From positions 4,650,001 to 4,714,000 of the forward strand of contig RQOL01000906.1 in the NCBI GenBank assembly GCA_013076295.1: a stretch of DNA of 64,000 bases, in the 5' to 3' direction. The DNA is from Sanderia malayensis (lineage: Eukaryota; Cnidaria; Scyphozoa; Semaeostomeae; Pelagiidae). Under the pieces are notes generated by a model that worked only from the letters and a program-made list of their open reading frames with translations, made no database searches and was not told where the DNA came from. Positions 37,532 through 57,305 of this stretch are shown one piece after another. Position 1 is the stretch's first letter. The number at the start of each line of letters is the position of its first letter. The translations under genes and the position numbers were made by a program.

Positions 37532-38648
37532 ATGAAATATTCCTGCGTTACAATTTTGGCATACATTGTTGCTGCGTTCACTGCAGATGCATACAAAGGT
37601 AATAATTATCCGGTATAATTTCTATAATAAGGTTTATTGTTGCATAGTTCAAGAAAATTGAGAATATTATTGATGGAGTGTTGTTTTTATTTAATAATAA
37701 TTTCGCATTGTGAATTGCTTAGAATGGAAAAAAGTGGACATTTCAATGGTGGAACGTTATCATCACAAAGGGGTTAGTTGCAGTTTGACTAATGACAAAA
37801 CCAAGGGATTGTATGTTTCTGCAAAGGTGACGGATCATGGATGCAGAAAGACCCCTGGTGGCTCCAGTTCTATCATTATCATAAAAGGAAAATGGACGCA
37901 AATCATGTACACGCAAGTTTTCGAAGGATTTTCCAGCTGTTGGGCGATATTTGGAGACAAGTAAGCATCGACCGTCTGAAAAGAATTTCTTAATTAAGAA
38001 ATAGATAACATGGCAGTGTTTAGACGGGGGTCTAAAAACTGCTGTGCTAAATTTTCCTTGATATGCTAAAGGTAAACAACGGAATTCTTATGATATTTTT
38101 CAATAAGGAAGCATGTGTTTAACCAATAGTATGAAAAATCTTTCTTAGAAGAAGAACTCAACTGCTGTCAATTGACGCTGGCTTGGATAAATTCAATCCT
38201 CTTTACGGAGATATCATTTTTGGACAAGTAAAGATGTCCAGCAAGACAAGTACGTAAATAAAATTTTTAAAAGCATTATCTGAACTGTGATAAGTTTTTT
38301 GCCACCGATATTCGATCTATAAAGTATAGTCATTAAAACTTTTATAATTCGATGGCCTCGACCACGTAAAATAACTCAGCTAAAGCTTTGTAAGTGTAAA
38401 TAAATCAACCTCTGACCTCAATCTCCAGATTTTCCACTGTCTTTCTTATTCCAGATGATATATTCGATGGCCAAACCTTTCGTTGTGATAACGACAACAA
38501 TAATTTTTGGCAAACAAGAAATGGTCCAGGCAAACGTCAAGCGACTGTGATGTTGAGAAGAAAACGCGGAGCAAAAAAAGCTGGCATACAGACAGATACT
38601 TCATGTGGAAAACCCTCTTACATCATTAAAGACATTTTTGTTGCATAA
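37532..38648 (+). CDS. Secreted protein of unknown family, 199 aa (unit 1)
   Basis: Four exons, 37532-37598, 37723-37960, 38149-38249 and 38455-38648, have GT-AG introns and phases 1, 2, 1 that fit exactly to a 600-base coding sequence. The N-terminus MKYSCVTILAYIVAAFTADAY is a clear signal peptide, so the mature protein is about 178 residues. It has five cysteines (in VSCSLT, HGCRKT, SSCWAI, FRCDND, TSCGKP) and a basic, Lys/Arg-rich stretch (LRRKRGAKKAG) near the end. There is no membrane segment or GPI-type tail. I recognise no domain. It lies between the PPOX fragment and, convergently, the poly(A) polymerase 3' exons. An ATG further upstream in another frame does not lead to a signal peptide. 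A lineage-specific secreted protein is the safest description. Confidence 0.75.
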
Positions 38649-40644
38649 ATGCCACTTTTCCTTTACAAACAATTCCAAAATTGCATTTTTACAAAAATAC
38701 TAATCTCTAGACAGCTTTTAGCGCTCAGGCATTTTTGTTTTTGCTCTGATTTATTCGCACTTTGTTCAAATATTTAATTTTTATATGCGAAAAATAGAGT
38801 TATGAAAGTATTTTGGTTTTCTTGTTATGTTATTTGGTTTCTGTTTCCCAAATGAATCAGGCCGTGACAAACAATTTGTGAAAAACAAAGAAGATGTAAT
38901 CGATTTCTCGACTTATATTTTGAAACAAATTTATAATACCGAGTTCATGTCAAAGTTGTGCTGTTTTTAAAAAACGTTGAAGGAGATGTTACTCCCAAAT
39001 GGGGCGCATCGTTTCGGATTGAAATGTCTTGATGAATTCATTTTCTCATCCAATTCATTTTCAACTGGTATAAACATAATCATAACCATTTGAAAATGTA
39101 GTTTTTTGTGAACGGAAACATCAAGTAAATTGTACAACGTACTAGCCAAGCCATTGTCTCACTAATTAATCTCCAAATCAATATTATGATTGAATTAAAG
39201 TCAGTGATATGAGGATTCAGTAAGAAGAAGAAATTGGAGAAAACATGAATTTTAACACCATAATTGGAACAAATCTTCAAAAATTCTAATCCTCCTAGCT
39301 ACAAAGTTACGATACGAGAAGAAAACAAATTTCAATTTTAAAACATAAACCCAATAATGATGCAGCGAAAATGAAGTTAAAGCAACGGTTTCACCACAAA
39401 GCCAGATCGAATTCGAATGCACCGATGATGATTGACAACACAGCTCCTACTGTAATACCGCTTGTATAACATAAGGGTAACAGGATATCAATACACTATT
39501 TATAGGACAGTCTCATCATTTCTCAAGTTTATCAAATGTATTATGACGTCACAATTTTACGATGCTATGAACTAACGCGAGGCTTACATATAGCCTCACT
39601 GAGCACGAATGTTGGATGCAAGGTTAATAATCAATAACAACCCCCGTGCAAACTGGACATCGTAAAAACAAAGGGAAGTATTAGTCGCATAAGCAGGGGG
39701 TTTGCCTGCGTTTAAAAAGTGGCATGAAAGTACAGTATATAAAGAATAGACCGACTAAAACTGCAATTCGAAAGTTACAACACAGAAACGAATGTAAACC
39801 ACGCAAAGCATAGACAGACAATGAATACAGTTCACAATTGATCTAATGAACCTTGTAATGTTCAAGTTTTCGATTTAAAACAACTCTTTGAGATACAGTC
39901 TCGCGAAGCAGGCGCCAAAAAGTCCCAACTCCACATTGTGGCGGCTGGCGGTTGCGTGAAGATGATTTAGTAGTAGCTCATGTGGTACAAATAAACAGAA
40001 TAGAACGTCCGGTCCGGAGATTATGAAGGATAGGCTCGTTGGATGTGCGGCCGGTAATAAACATATTGGAATTCTGGGGAAAACAGCAACCAACGGCACA
40101 CGTGAGATGTAAACAAACGTAGATATGCGTGAAGTTGGTCGTTACGATCGAATAATCATCTATAGAGACAAGAGAAGTAGTTTTATGGGATATTGAACAG
40201 AAAAGGTTTGATGAAGTAGTCAAATAAATATAAGCATGGCACCGAGTATCAAGGAACACTGCATATCAAACTAAACAGCACGGCAAGGGTCAACAGCGTT
40301 ATAAATAAGACCAGCTGAAATAGGAACACTAGCAAAGAGATTACTACTGTAAAGGGCTCCAGCATAGGCGCTATGATTCGGTCAATGATGCGTGATAGTT
40401 GTTTGTAGTTAAACAAACGATAACTAAAATTCAATGGTATGATTCCACCTAATATGAATCCAATCAAACGACCGCGCAAGGCTCCCAAATGACCTTATGA
40501 ATATAATATAATGACTCCACAATGGCACTCTGTGAAAACTCAACTACGCATCTCAGCAAGACTATTGCTAAAGCAACTTACTCTTGCGTGAAAGGACGGT
40601 AAACGACAAAAGCACGCTCAAAACCGAGTACTTACCTGGTCAGC
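38649..40644. other. Non-coding stretch in unit 1
   Basis: This lies between the secreted-protein gene and the orphan poly(A) polymerase exons. A minus-strand frame at 40,488-40,249 has a hydrophobic C-terminal half (VVISLLVFLFQLVLFITLLT), but it has no ATG or convincing splice signal, so it is not called. The same sequence recurs at 45,939-47,934. Confidence 0.5.
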
Positions 40645-42497
40645 TTACTCTTTCAGCGTCAGCTTGATCGAGTTCTTCGCCAGATTGTTATCGGGGGCCG
40701 CAAAAGCAAGTTGTTCGTCATTAAGCTCACCGCTTGCTTCCTGGACAAAGATTCGATAAAGAACAAATTTAGAGAAGTCAAACAACAAATCAAATGCGAT
40801 AAAACTGTCGATTAACCAAAGAGATGAACAAATGAGTAAATAAAGAAATAAAGGCATAACAACTTGGTAGACATAGAGGTTAAATTATAAAACAAAAAAA
40901 TTAAAAAATTAAAGAATAAAAGAACAGACAGGTACTTACTTTGAAATTACTTTTATCATTGGAACTTTCTAAATTATCTTGCTGCACACCCTGAAAAAAA
41001 CATTATGGGTAAAAACGTCAATGATTGATAATCAATGATCAATGATCAATGATTAATGATTAATGATTAATGATTAATGACGATGATTAATGATCAACGA
41101 TAATGATGATGATCAACGATTAATGATTAATGATGTTGATTGACAATCATGATTGGTGATTTATGATGCTTGACGGTGATAGGGTTACAAGGTTCATACC
41201 GCTTGTTCTCGTATCTTTTTAACAGGACTTGAGTCTTCTTCGAGTGGAGAGCTCGGCCTCTTTACTCCACGTCGTTTAACACCGACTTGAACATCAGACT
41301 CAAGACGACTCTACAGCAAGACACAATAAGCAATAAATCAACAGAATACAATGTGGCCAGACTATCTTTAGAAAATAATAAAAGATGTTCGATATTCTAC
41401 AATTCAAGCGACCTTCCCCTGCATGATAAGCTATACGCCACATCTCCCAGCTCTCAGTAATATGAGGTCTCTTATATATTAAATTATGTAAAGAAGATAA
41501 TTAACCAAACCTCTTTCTCTTCACATATGTCAGTGTTCTCTATACCATCATTACTTGTTGCTGTAAATAAAAAACAAAAAACCATATACACGTAATAACC
41601 AGTACACAGTATATAAATAACTGGAAAGTATTTAGTATATTGCGCAATTAAAATTTGAGAAGGTGGGACATAGTAGATAAAGGTGGGAGTTAGCATATGG
41701 CATTGTAAATAAACGACAATGAAGAACTAACCTGAGAACTTTTCAATTTGCTGCTGACTTTCAGGTACGCTATCGTCAAGATCAACTGAACTTTCATCCA
41801 ACGACCTTAAAGCTGTGTCTGACATTTGTCTTTTCATTGAACCAGCCTGAGACAACAGGAATAGAAATAATCAAATGAACAATATAAAATGCAATATATT
41901 GCATTACAATTACATAAAACAATAAAATCTATTGCATAACTATATAATGAGCTACACTAAGAAGAAAGAGACTCAAAAGACAAAACTCTCCATCTCGATA
42001 GAGAGTTGAAGAGTTGGAGAGATAGCTCTACTCTATGTATTGAGCAATCTAACGGGAAACCGATACACAGACTTTGTAATGAGCTAATTAGAATAGAATC
42101 TATTCAATAAAGACAAACAAGATATGCTGTTACTCAGAGTTTCATGCTTTTTATGCAATCGTCAGACAGCAAAGTATAATATCTAATGGTATACAATACT
42201 AAAATAAACCGTATCGAGCGTCGAGTTCTACAAATTACATATCGAATGTCGATGGAGTCCTACTCGTCTCTTGTGACTAATGCATATGCTAATGAGCTAA
42301 TTATACAATAACAAGACATGATTATCCAGCCAGAAATTCAAATAGATACAATAATTCACCTTGACATAAACTCGTCCAACCCGACATAAGTTACATTTTC
42401 AAGTTTGCAAAAGTAATTCGATTGTCTCACCGAAACTGTCGAGCTTTTCTTCTTTATTCGAACAACGGAATTCGGAAGATACTGACTAAGTTGCTTT
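40645..42497 (-). pseudogene. PAPOLA: Orphan block of poly(A) polymerase 3' exons (unit 1)
   Basis: Six exons (42497-42431, 41846-41732, 41560-41511, 41310-41200, 40990-40940, 40740-40645) duplicate the last six coding exons of the poly(A) polymerase gene. They include both basic nuclear-localisation regions and the C-terminal KNSIKL motif. They retain intact splice sites and frame but lack all catalytic exons. They lie downstream, in the direction of transcription, of the complete gene. They could be dead, or could serve as an alternative 3' terminus by splicing from exon 50196-50127, which would encode an identical protein. Confidence 0.85.
41011..41170. repeat. (AATGATT)n-like short tandem repeat (unit 1)
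   Basis: Runs of AATGATTAATGATCAATGAT fill the intron between two orphan poly(A) polymerase exons. The duplicate is at 48,301-48,460. Confidence 0.8.
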
Positions 42498-42919
42498 CTG
42501 TAAAACATAAAAACAAATGAAGACATTTTTTCTATTCCCTGTGCAATACTGTGATTATTCGTTTGTTTTTTGAATAAGCAATACATCTACCCCGAGTCTT
42601 CTTCAAAAAATGTTTCATATTTAAAAAAATTATTAAGTCGCCCTATCTTATTTGCCCCCTTCAAAGTGCTTGATATGAAAAAGCAACCCCTACGGGGGGG
42701 GTGGTCTTCGAACGTTCTTCATTCTTCTTTGCAAAAATTTTCAGCTCTTCCAACATGAAATGAGTTACATATTGCATATATTCGAAATCAGCATTCTATT
42801 CTCATCATGAAGGCACGTCTCCCCTTAACCCGACTCGGCACTTGTTTGCTTACAAAGACAATGGCAGCTGTGTTCCGAAATATAACCTCCTCCACAGTGG
42901 CTTCCACGTTTGCTGCGAA

Positions 42920-43405
42920 AAAAGAGTTGAATAGTACTAATTCTAGCCTCCTGATCACGTTGAAGCAAATTTCACCTTTCTATCATAGATGGTTCAAAAT
43001 TTAATGTCGAGCAGTTGCTGCAACACGTGATTTAGTTTTTGTATCATCCATGAAAGCCATGGAAGCAAATTTCAAATTTTGAAATATGGAAAAATATGGC
43101 AAACAAAGAGTCAAACAGTACTAATTCTAGCCTCCTGATCACGTTGAAACAAATTTCGGCTTTCTATGATATATAGTTCAAAGTTAATGTCGGGCAGTTG
43201 CTACAACACGTGATTTAGTTTATGTATCATCCATGAAAGCCATGGAAGCAAATTTCCAATTTTGAAATATGAAAAAATATGGCAAAGAAAGAGTCGAATA
43301 GTACAGCCTCCTGATCACGTTGAAACAAGTTTCAGCTTTCTATGATAGATGGTTCAAAAGTTAATGTCGGGCAGTTGCTGCAACACGTGACTAGTTTATG
43401 AATCG
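42920..43405. repeat. About 190-bp tandem repeat, three copies (unit 2)
   Basis: Duplicate of the array at 35,630-36,115. It contains the only mismatch seen between the large units (43,192). Confidence 0.8.
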
Positions 43406-43582
43406 TTTCGTCATTCAAAGTCTGATTGCGTGGGTTGTTTTTTATTACGTTGGTTTGCGTGCGCTCTGCTTTCCTGGAAACATGGTTTCACCCACGCACT
43501 CATTCATTTCTAATCTATTTTTGAATATTCTATATTGAAATATATACATCCAAATTTGTTAATTGTTTTCATTCGATCGCAG

Positions 43583-43921
43583 GTCATGCTTGGTGGCAGT
43601 AAGTTCCAAGAGTTGTTTGGAAACCCAGACAATGCCCACGAAGACCATATCAAGCAAGTTGCCTTGAATGGAATCAAAGAAACCCTTGGCATTGCAACGA
43701 AACCCATGAAATGCTTGGTGTTTGTACAGAAGAACTGTATTCCTCGATAAATGGTTGGACATTTAGGAAAGATCGATCAAATAATACACTATGTTAATAA
43801 ATCTAAGATTCCATTGACATTAGTTGGGTCATCGTATAATGGAGTTGGTATCAATAATTGTATTTACAATGCTAAAATAGCAGTTGAACTGATGTTAAAA
43901 TCGAAATGTTATTCTAAATAA
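43583..43921 (+). pseudogene. PPOX: Protoporphyrinogen oxidase C-terminal exon fragment (unit 2)
   Basis: Copy of 36,293-36,631, with the same acceptor, the same in-frame TAA (43,748-43,750) and the same terminal stop (43,919-43,921). The shared stop shows that inactivation came before the tandem duplication. Confidence 0.85.
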
Positions 43922-44821
43922 TATATATGAGTTAATTTGTTGTGCCTTATTATATATTTCTTGGAGCATCATAAAAGTGCCTCGTAAATACGATGGAGGT
44001 TCGCAAAATGAAGGAACCTACGTGCAGAAGGTCCAAACATTTAAAGAACTCATAATAAAAACAATGTCCTCAAGGAACTTGTTTACTTTGAATATTGTTA
44101 TCACTGCAAATAACTGAGAATTGGCAAGCCTATTCCATTCATTTGCTATCAAAACTGGCATGAATTGTACGCTGCAGATAGTTATAATACCACATGCATG
44201 GAAAGAGATGATTACATAGTACATCGAACATGCAATTAAAATAAGGACTGTTAAGAAACCTTTAGAACTACAATTTGGCAAAACGAAGTTTAAAAATGAG
44301 GAGTTTTTAGAACTAGGACTGGAAGCAGATTCCTTACAAAAAATGCGAGTATTAGATTGAATGAAATCATGAACCATTGAATGAACCATATTTTCTTAAA
44401 AAAAAACACAAACGTGTTCACTAGCATGAGAAGGTAATTAGAAAGTTTATTTATAAAGTAATTTTATTGATGTAAACAAAACACCTTCATACAGAATGTG
44501 GCACAAACACTTATATTGTTGTTCTTCTAATAACGTAAGAAGCTAGTTTCCAGACGTAATAAATAAGCAAAAAATATGACTTGATGCAATTTAGCACAAC
44601 CGAGTAAAAATATTGCTACCTTTGAAAGTTAATTTCCTTTTACGTCAATCTAATTGTACGTCAAAGTTGAAGCTTGTTAACATGTATAAATAGAACAGAA
44701 GCGATCGTGTTTGACCATGTTTGACCCAGTTGCAAATGCACATCGTGAAAAGAAGTTGAAGAAGAAAATATACGAGACGACAGTAATCAGAACTAAGAGA
44801 AACTCTGGTAAAATATTAGCC

Positions 44822-45938
44822 ATGAAATATTCCTGCGTTACAATTTTGGCATACATTGTTGCTGCGTTCACTGCAGATGCATACAAAGGTAATAATTATC
44901 CGGTATAATTTCTATAATAAGGTTTATTGTTGCATAGTTCAAGAAAATTGAGAATATTATTGATGGAGTGTTGTTTTTATTTAATAATAATTTCGCATTG
45001 TGAATTGCTTAGAATGGAAAAAAGTGGACATTTCAATGGTGGAACGTTATCATCACAAAGGGGTTAGTTGCAGTTTGACTAATGACAAAACCAAGGGATT
45101 GTATGTTTCTGCAAAGGTGACGGATCATGGATGCAGAAAGACCCCTGGTGGCTCCAGTTCTATCATTATCATAAAAGGAAAATGGACGCAAATCATGTAC
45201 ACGCAAGTTTTCGAAGGATTTTCCAGCTGTTGGGCGATATTTGGAGACAAGTAAGCATCGACCGTCTGAAAAGAATTTCTTAATTAAGAAATAGATAACA
45301 TGGCAGTGTTTAGACGGGGGTCTAAAAACTGCTGTGCTAAATTTTCCTTGATATGCTAAAGGTAAACAACGGAATTCTTATGATATTTTTCAATAAGGAA
45401 GCATGTGTTTAACCAATAGTATGAAAAATCTTTCTTAGAAGAAGAACTCAACTGCTGTCAATTGACGCTGGCTTGGATAAATTCAATCCTCTTTACGGAG
45501 ATATCATTTTTGGACAAGTAAAGATGTCCAGCAAGACAAGTACGTAAATAAAATTTTTAAAAGCATTATCTGAACTGTGATAAGTTTTTTGCCACCGATA
45601 TTCGATCTATAAAGTATAGTCATTAAAACTTTTATAATTCGATGGCCTCGACCACGTAAAATAACTCAGCTAAAGCTTTGTAAGTGTAAATAAATCAACC
45701 TCTGACCTCAATCTCCAGATTTTCCACTGTCTTTCTTATTCCAGATGATATATTCGATGGCCAAACCTTTCGTTGTGATAACGACAACAATAATTTTTGG
45801 CAAACAAGAAATGGTCCAGGCAAACGTCAAGCGACTGTGATGTTGAGAAGAAAACGCGGAGCAAAAAAAGCTGGCATACAGACAGATACTTCATGTGGAA
45901 AACCCTCTTACATCATTAAAGACATTTTTGTTGCATAA
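44822..45938 (+). CDS. Secreted protein of unknown family, 199 aa (unit 2)
   Basis: Exact-looking copy of the gene at 37,532-38,648, with exons 44822-44888, 45013-45250, 45439-45539 and 45745-45938. The predicted protein is the same: signal peptide, five cysteines in the mature part, a basic stretch near the C-terminus. The upstream sequence is also duplicated for more than 2 kb, so both copies should carry the same promoter. If the duplication is real the locus makes this product from two genes. It is transcribed opposite to poly(A) polymerase and would lie between its two sets of 3' exons. Confidence 0.75.
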
Positions 45939-47934
45939 ATGCCACTTTTCCTTTACAAACAATTCCAAAATTGCATTTTTACAAAAATACTAATCTCTAG
46001 ACAGCTTTTAGCGCTCAGGCATTTTTGTTTTTGCTCTGATTTATTCGCACTTTGTTCAAATATTTAATTTTTATATGCGAAAAATAGAGTTATGAAAGTA
46101 TTTTGGTTTTCTTGTTATGTTATTTGGTTTCTGTTTCCCAAATGAATCAGGCCGTGACAAACAATTTGTGAAAAACAAAGAAGATGTAATCGATTTCTCG
46201 ACTTATATTTTGAAACAAATTTATAATACCGAGTTCATGTCAAAGTTGTGCTGTTTTTAAAAAACGTTGAAGGAGATGTTACTCCCAAATGGGGCGCATC
46301 GTTTCGGATTGAAATGTCTTGATGAATTCATTTTCTCATCCAATTCATTTTCAACTGGTATAAACATAATCATAACCATTTGAAAATGTAGTTTTTTGTG
46401 AACGGAAACATCAAGTAAATTGTACAACGTACTAGCCAAGCCATTGTCTCACTAATTAATCTCCAAATCAATATTATGATTGAATTAAAGTCAGTGATAT
46501 GAGGATTCAGTAAGAAGAAGAAATTGGAGAAAACATGAATTTTAACACCATAATTGGAACAAATCTTCAAAAATTCTAATCCTCCTAGCTACAAAGTTAC
46601 GATACGAGAAGAAAACAAATTTCAATTTTAAAACATAAACCCAATAATGATGCAGCGAAAATGAAGTTAAAGCAACGGTTTCACCACAAAGCCAGATCGA
46701 ATTCGAATGCACCGATGATGATTGACAACACAGCTCCTACTGTAATACCGCTTGTATAACATAAGGGTAACAGGATATCAATACACTATTTATAGGACAG
46801 TCTCATCATTTCTCAAGTTTATCAAATGTATTATGACGTCACAATTTTACGATGCTATGAACTAACGCGAGGCTTACATATAGCCTCACTGAGCACGAAT
46901 GTTGGATGCAAGGTTAATAATCAATAACAACCCCCGTGCAAACTGGACATCGTAAAAACAAAGGGAAGTATTAGTCGCATAAGCAGGGGGTTTGCCTGCG
47001 TTTAAAAAGTGGCATGAAAGTACAGTATATAAAGAATAGACCGACTAAAACTGCAATTCGAAAGTTACAACACAGAAACGAATGTAAACCACGCAAAGCA
47101 TAGACAGACAATGAATACAGTTCACAATTGATCTAATGAACCTTGTAATGTTCAAGTTTTCGATTTAAAACAACTCTTTGAGATACAGTCTCGCGAAGCA
47201 GGCGCCAAAAAGTCCCAACTCCACATTGTGGCGGCTGGCGGTTGCGTGAAGATGATTTAGTAGTAGCTCATGTGGTACAAATAAACAGAATAGAACGTCC
47301 GGTCCGGAGATTATGAAGGATAGGCTCGTTGGATGTGCGGCCGGTAATAAACATATTGGAATTCTGGGGAAAACAGCAACCAACGGCACACGTGAGATGT
47401 AAACAAACGTAGATATGCGTGAAGTTGGTCGTTACGATCGAATAATCATCTATAGAGACAAGAGAAGTAGTTTTATGGGATATTGAACAGAAAAGGTTTG
47501 ATGAAGTAGTCAAATAAATATAAGCATGGCACCGAGTATCAAGGAACACTGCATATCAAACTAAACAGCACGGCAAGGGTCAACAGCGTTATAAATAAGA
47601 CCAGCTGAAATAGGAACACTAGCAAAGAGATTACTACTGTAAAGGGCTCCAGCATAGGCGCTATGATTCGGTCAATGATGCGTGATAGTTGTTTGTAGTT
47701 AAACAAACGATAACTAAAATTCAATGGTATGATTCCACCTAATATGAATCCAATCAAACGACCGCGCAAGGCTCCCAAATGACCTTATGAATATAATATA
47801 ATGACTCCACAATGGCACTCTGTGAAAACTCAACTACGCATCTCAGCAAGACTATTGCTAAAGCAACTTACTCTTGCGTGAAAGGACGGTAAACGACAAA
47901 AGCACGCTCAAAACCGAGTACTTACCTGGTCAGC
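45939..47934. other. Non-coding stretch in unit 2
   Basis: Duplicate of 38,649-40,644. It contains the poly(A) polymerase 3' UTR; a strong donor (GTAAGT) 9 bases after the stop codon suggests a 3' UTR intron. No further gene was recognised. Confidence 0.5.
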
Positions 47935-55930
<7,996 letters not shown>

Positions 55931-57305
55931 CTAAAGAAATAAACAAAGCATATTTATCAAATCAATAAAAATGATAAACGATATCTATCAATGTTGTGTT
56001 ATTTTTGTGAGCAAATCACGAGTTGTTTGGTATAAACAAATAAGGTCTTTCTCGAGGTATTTTAGGTCAAGTAAATTGGGAAACGCCCCCTTTTTAATTC
56101 TATCGTTAATATTTTAACTGATAATAATAAATTAACTTTCTATCTTGTTAAAGATATTAGTCTTTATTCTTGGGCATTTATGAAGCAATGCCTTTTGCCT
56201 CAACCAAATATCAAATTCTCTGATAGCCATACCCCGAAATTTTACGAAACAATTTAGCTAACATTTACATTCAACGTTCCTCGTTGTTCAATAAATCAAG
56301 CTCTAATTTTGCAGGAATGCGTTCACTAAAAAATGTTACACCTACCCCGACATTTCAAGGCATGAGCATGAAAAAAGAAACTTTGAATTTTGTATTGTGG
56401 CAATCGACTTCTTGAACGTTGACGGTTTATACAATAGGCCGGCTTTGATTATCAGCCTTGAATTCCATGATTAACAGCTGAGAAATAGCCAGCAACCAGT
56501 TATTAGAAAAGCCGGGATGTTTCTTTTTTAAAGCTGTTCTTTTACTTGAATTGAGAAAGTAATACAACACAAAATATTAACAAACAATTATTAACACGCG
56601 TTTTACAAATCTGGCTCCTCCAGCGTGGCCTCCTGCTCCTCGTTGTTCAAGCCAATGCCACTTGGTTAAGTCCTTAATGTATGGAGGACGTCCTAAGTCC
56701 CGAAACATAATTGTGGCAGCCATGCTCATATATATGGAGTCCCTATGTCAAGTGTAAATGATGGCAAATTTTTAGCTTTGAAATGATGTATTTTTGAGAT
56801 TGCAATGTAAAACAAAATTCTTTTAAAGTTTTATCGGTTATCTATAGCTATCTAGCTACTATAAACACGCCGTTCACATAGAATATCTTGTGGAGTATAG
56901 TTCCATACATGTATACATGTCTGCACACTTATACACATTATAATTCACGGCTATCTACAGCTATCCACTTGGATTGCCGGCTTAAATAGAATGCCCTTGA
57001 GGAGTATACTCTATATGTTATGGGTAGAGAACTTACCTACAATGCCAATTGGTATTAAAATGTGACTGCGCGTGCGTGAACGAACATGCAATTCCTTATT
57101 CAATTCAATAAGCAACTTGGGAAATGATACAAATGATAATGATGACAGTGTGATAACAAGATCACAAAGAAATTAACACTCAAAAATTAATTCATTTTAT
57201 TTTACTAACCAAGCATATCAATGGACATGCAATGTATTGCAATCTTTGCATCAATTCTAATAACTATTATACAAATTCATTTGAATAACGCATAAATATA
57301 AACTG
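55931..57305. other. Region between USP34 3' end and poly(A) polymerase
   Basis: It should hold the first exon and promoter of poly(A) polymerase. A good donor (GTAAGT after 57,041) could end a 5' UTR exon, but no ATG in the right phase was found. A 48-codon minus-strand ORF (56,723-56,577) and a TTTATT (AATAAA on the minus strand, 57,196-57,201), possibly the USP34 poly(A) signal, are the only other items seen. Confidence 0.45.

Larger units (their letters stand above)
35233..42522. repeat. Tandem duplication unit 1 (7,290 bp)
   Basis: This unit is repeated directly at 42,523-49,812. Both start at ACATTTTTTCTATTCCCTGT and end before ACA, so junctions share a 3-base ACA (35,233, 42,523 and 49,813). 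Comparing by eye I found one substitution (A at 35,902, G at 43,192); every ORF of 60 residues or more is identical between copies. Left flank GCC|ACA and right flank ACA|AATTT are unique. Confidence 0.97.

Noticed and set aside
40249..40488. Hydrophobic minus-strand ORF (79 codons), also at 47,539-47,778, as a small membrane protein
   Set aside because: It has no ATG, no good acceptor and no known match. It lies in the likely 3' UTR or downstream region of poly(A) polymerase.
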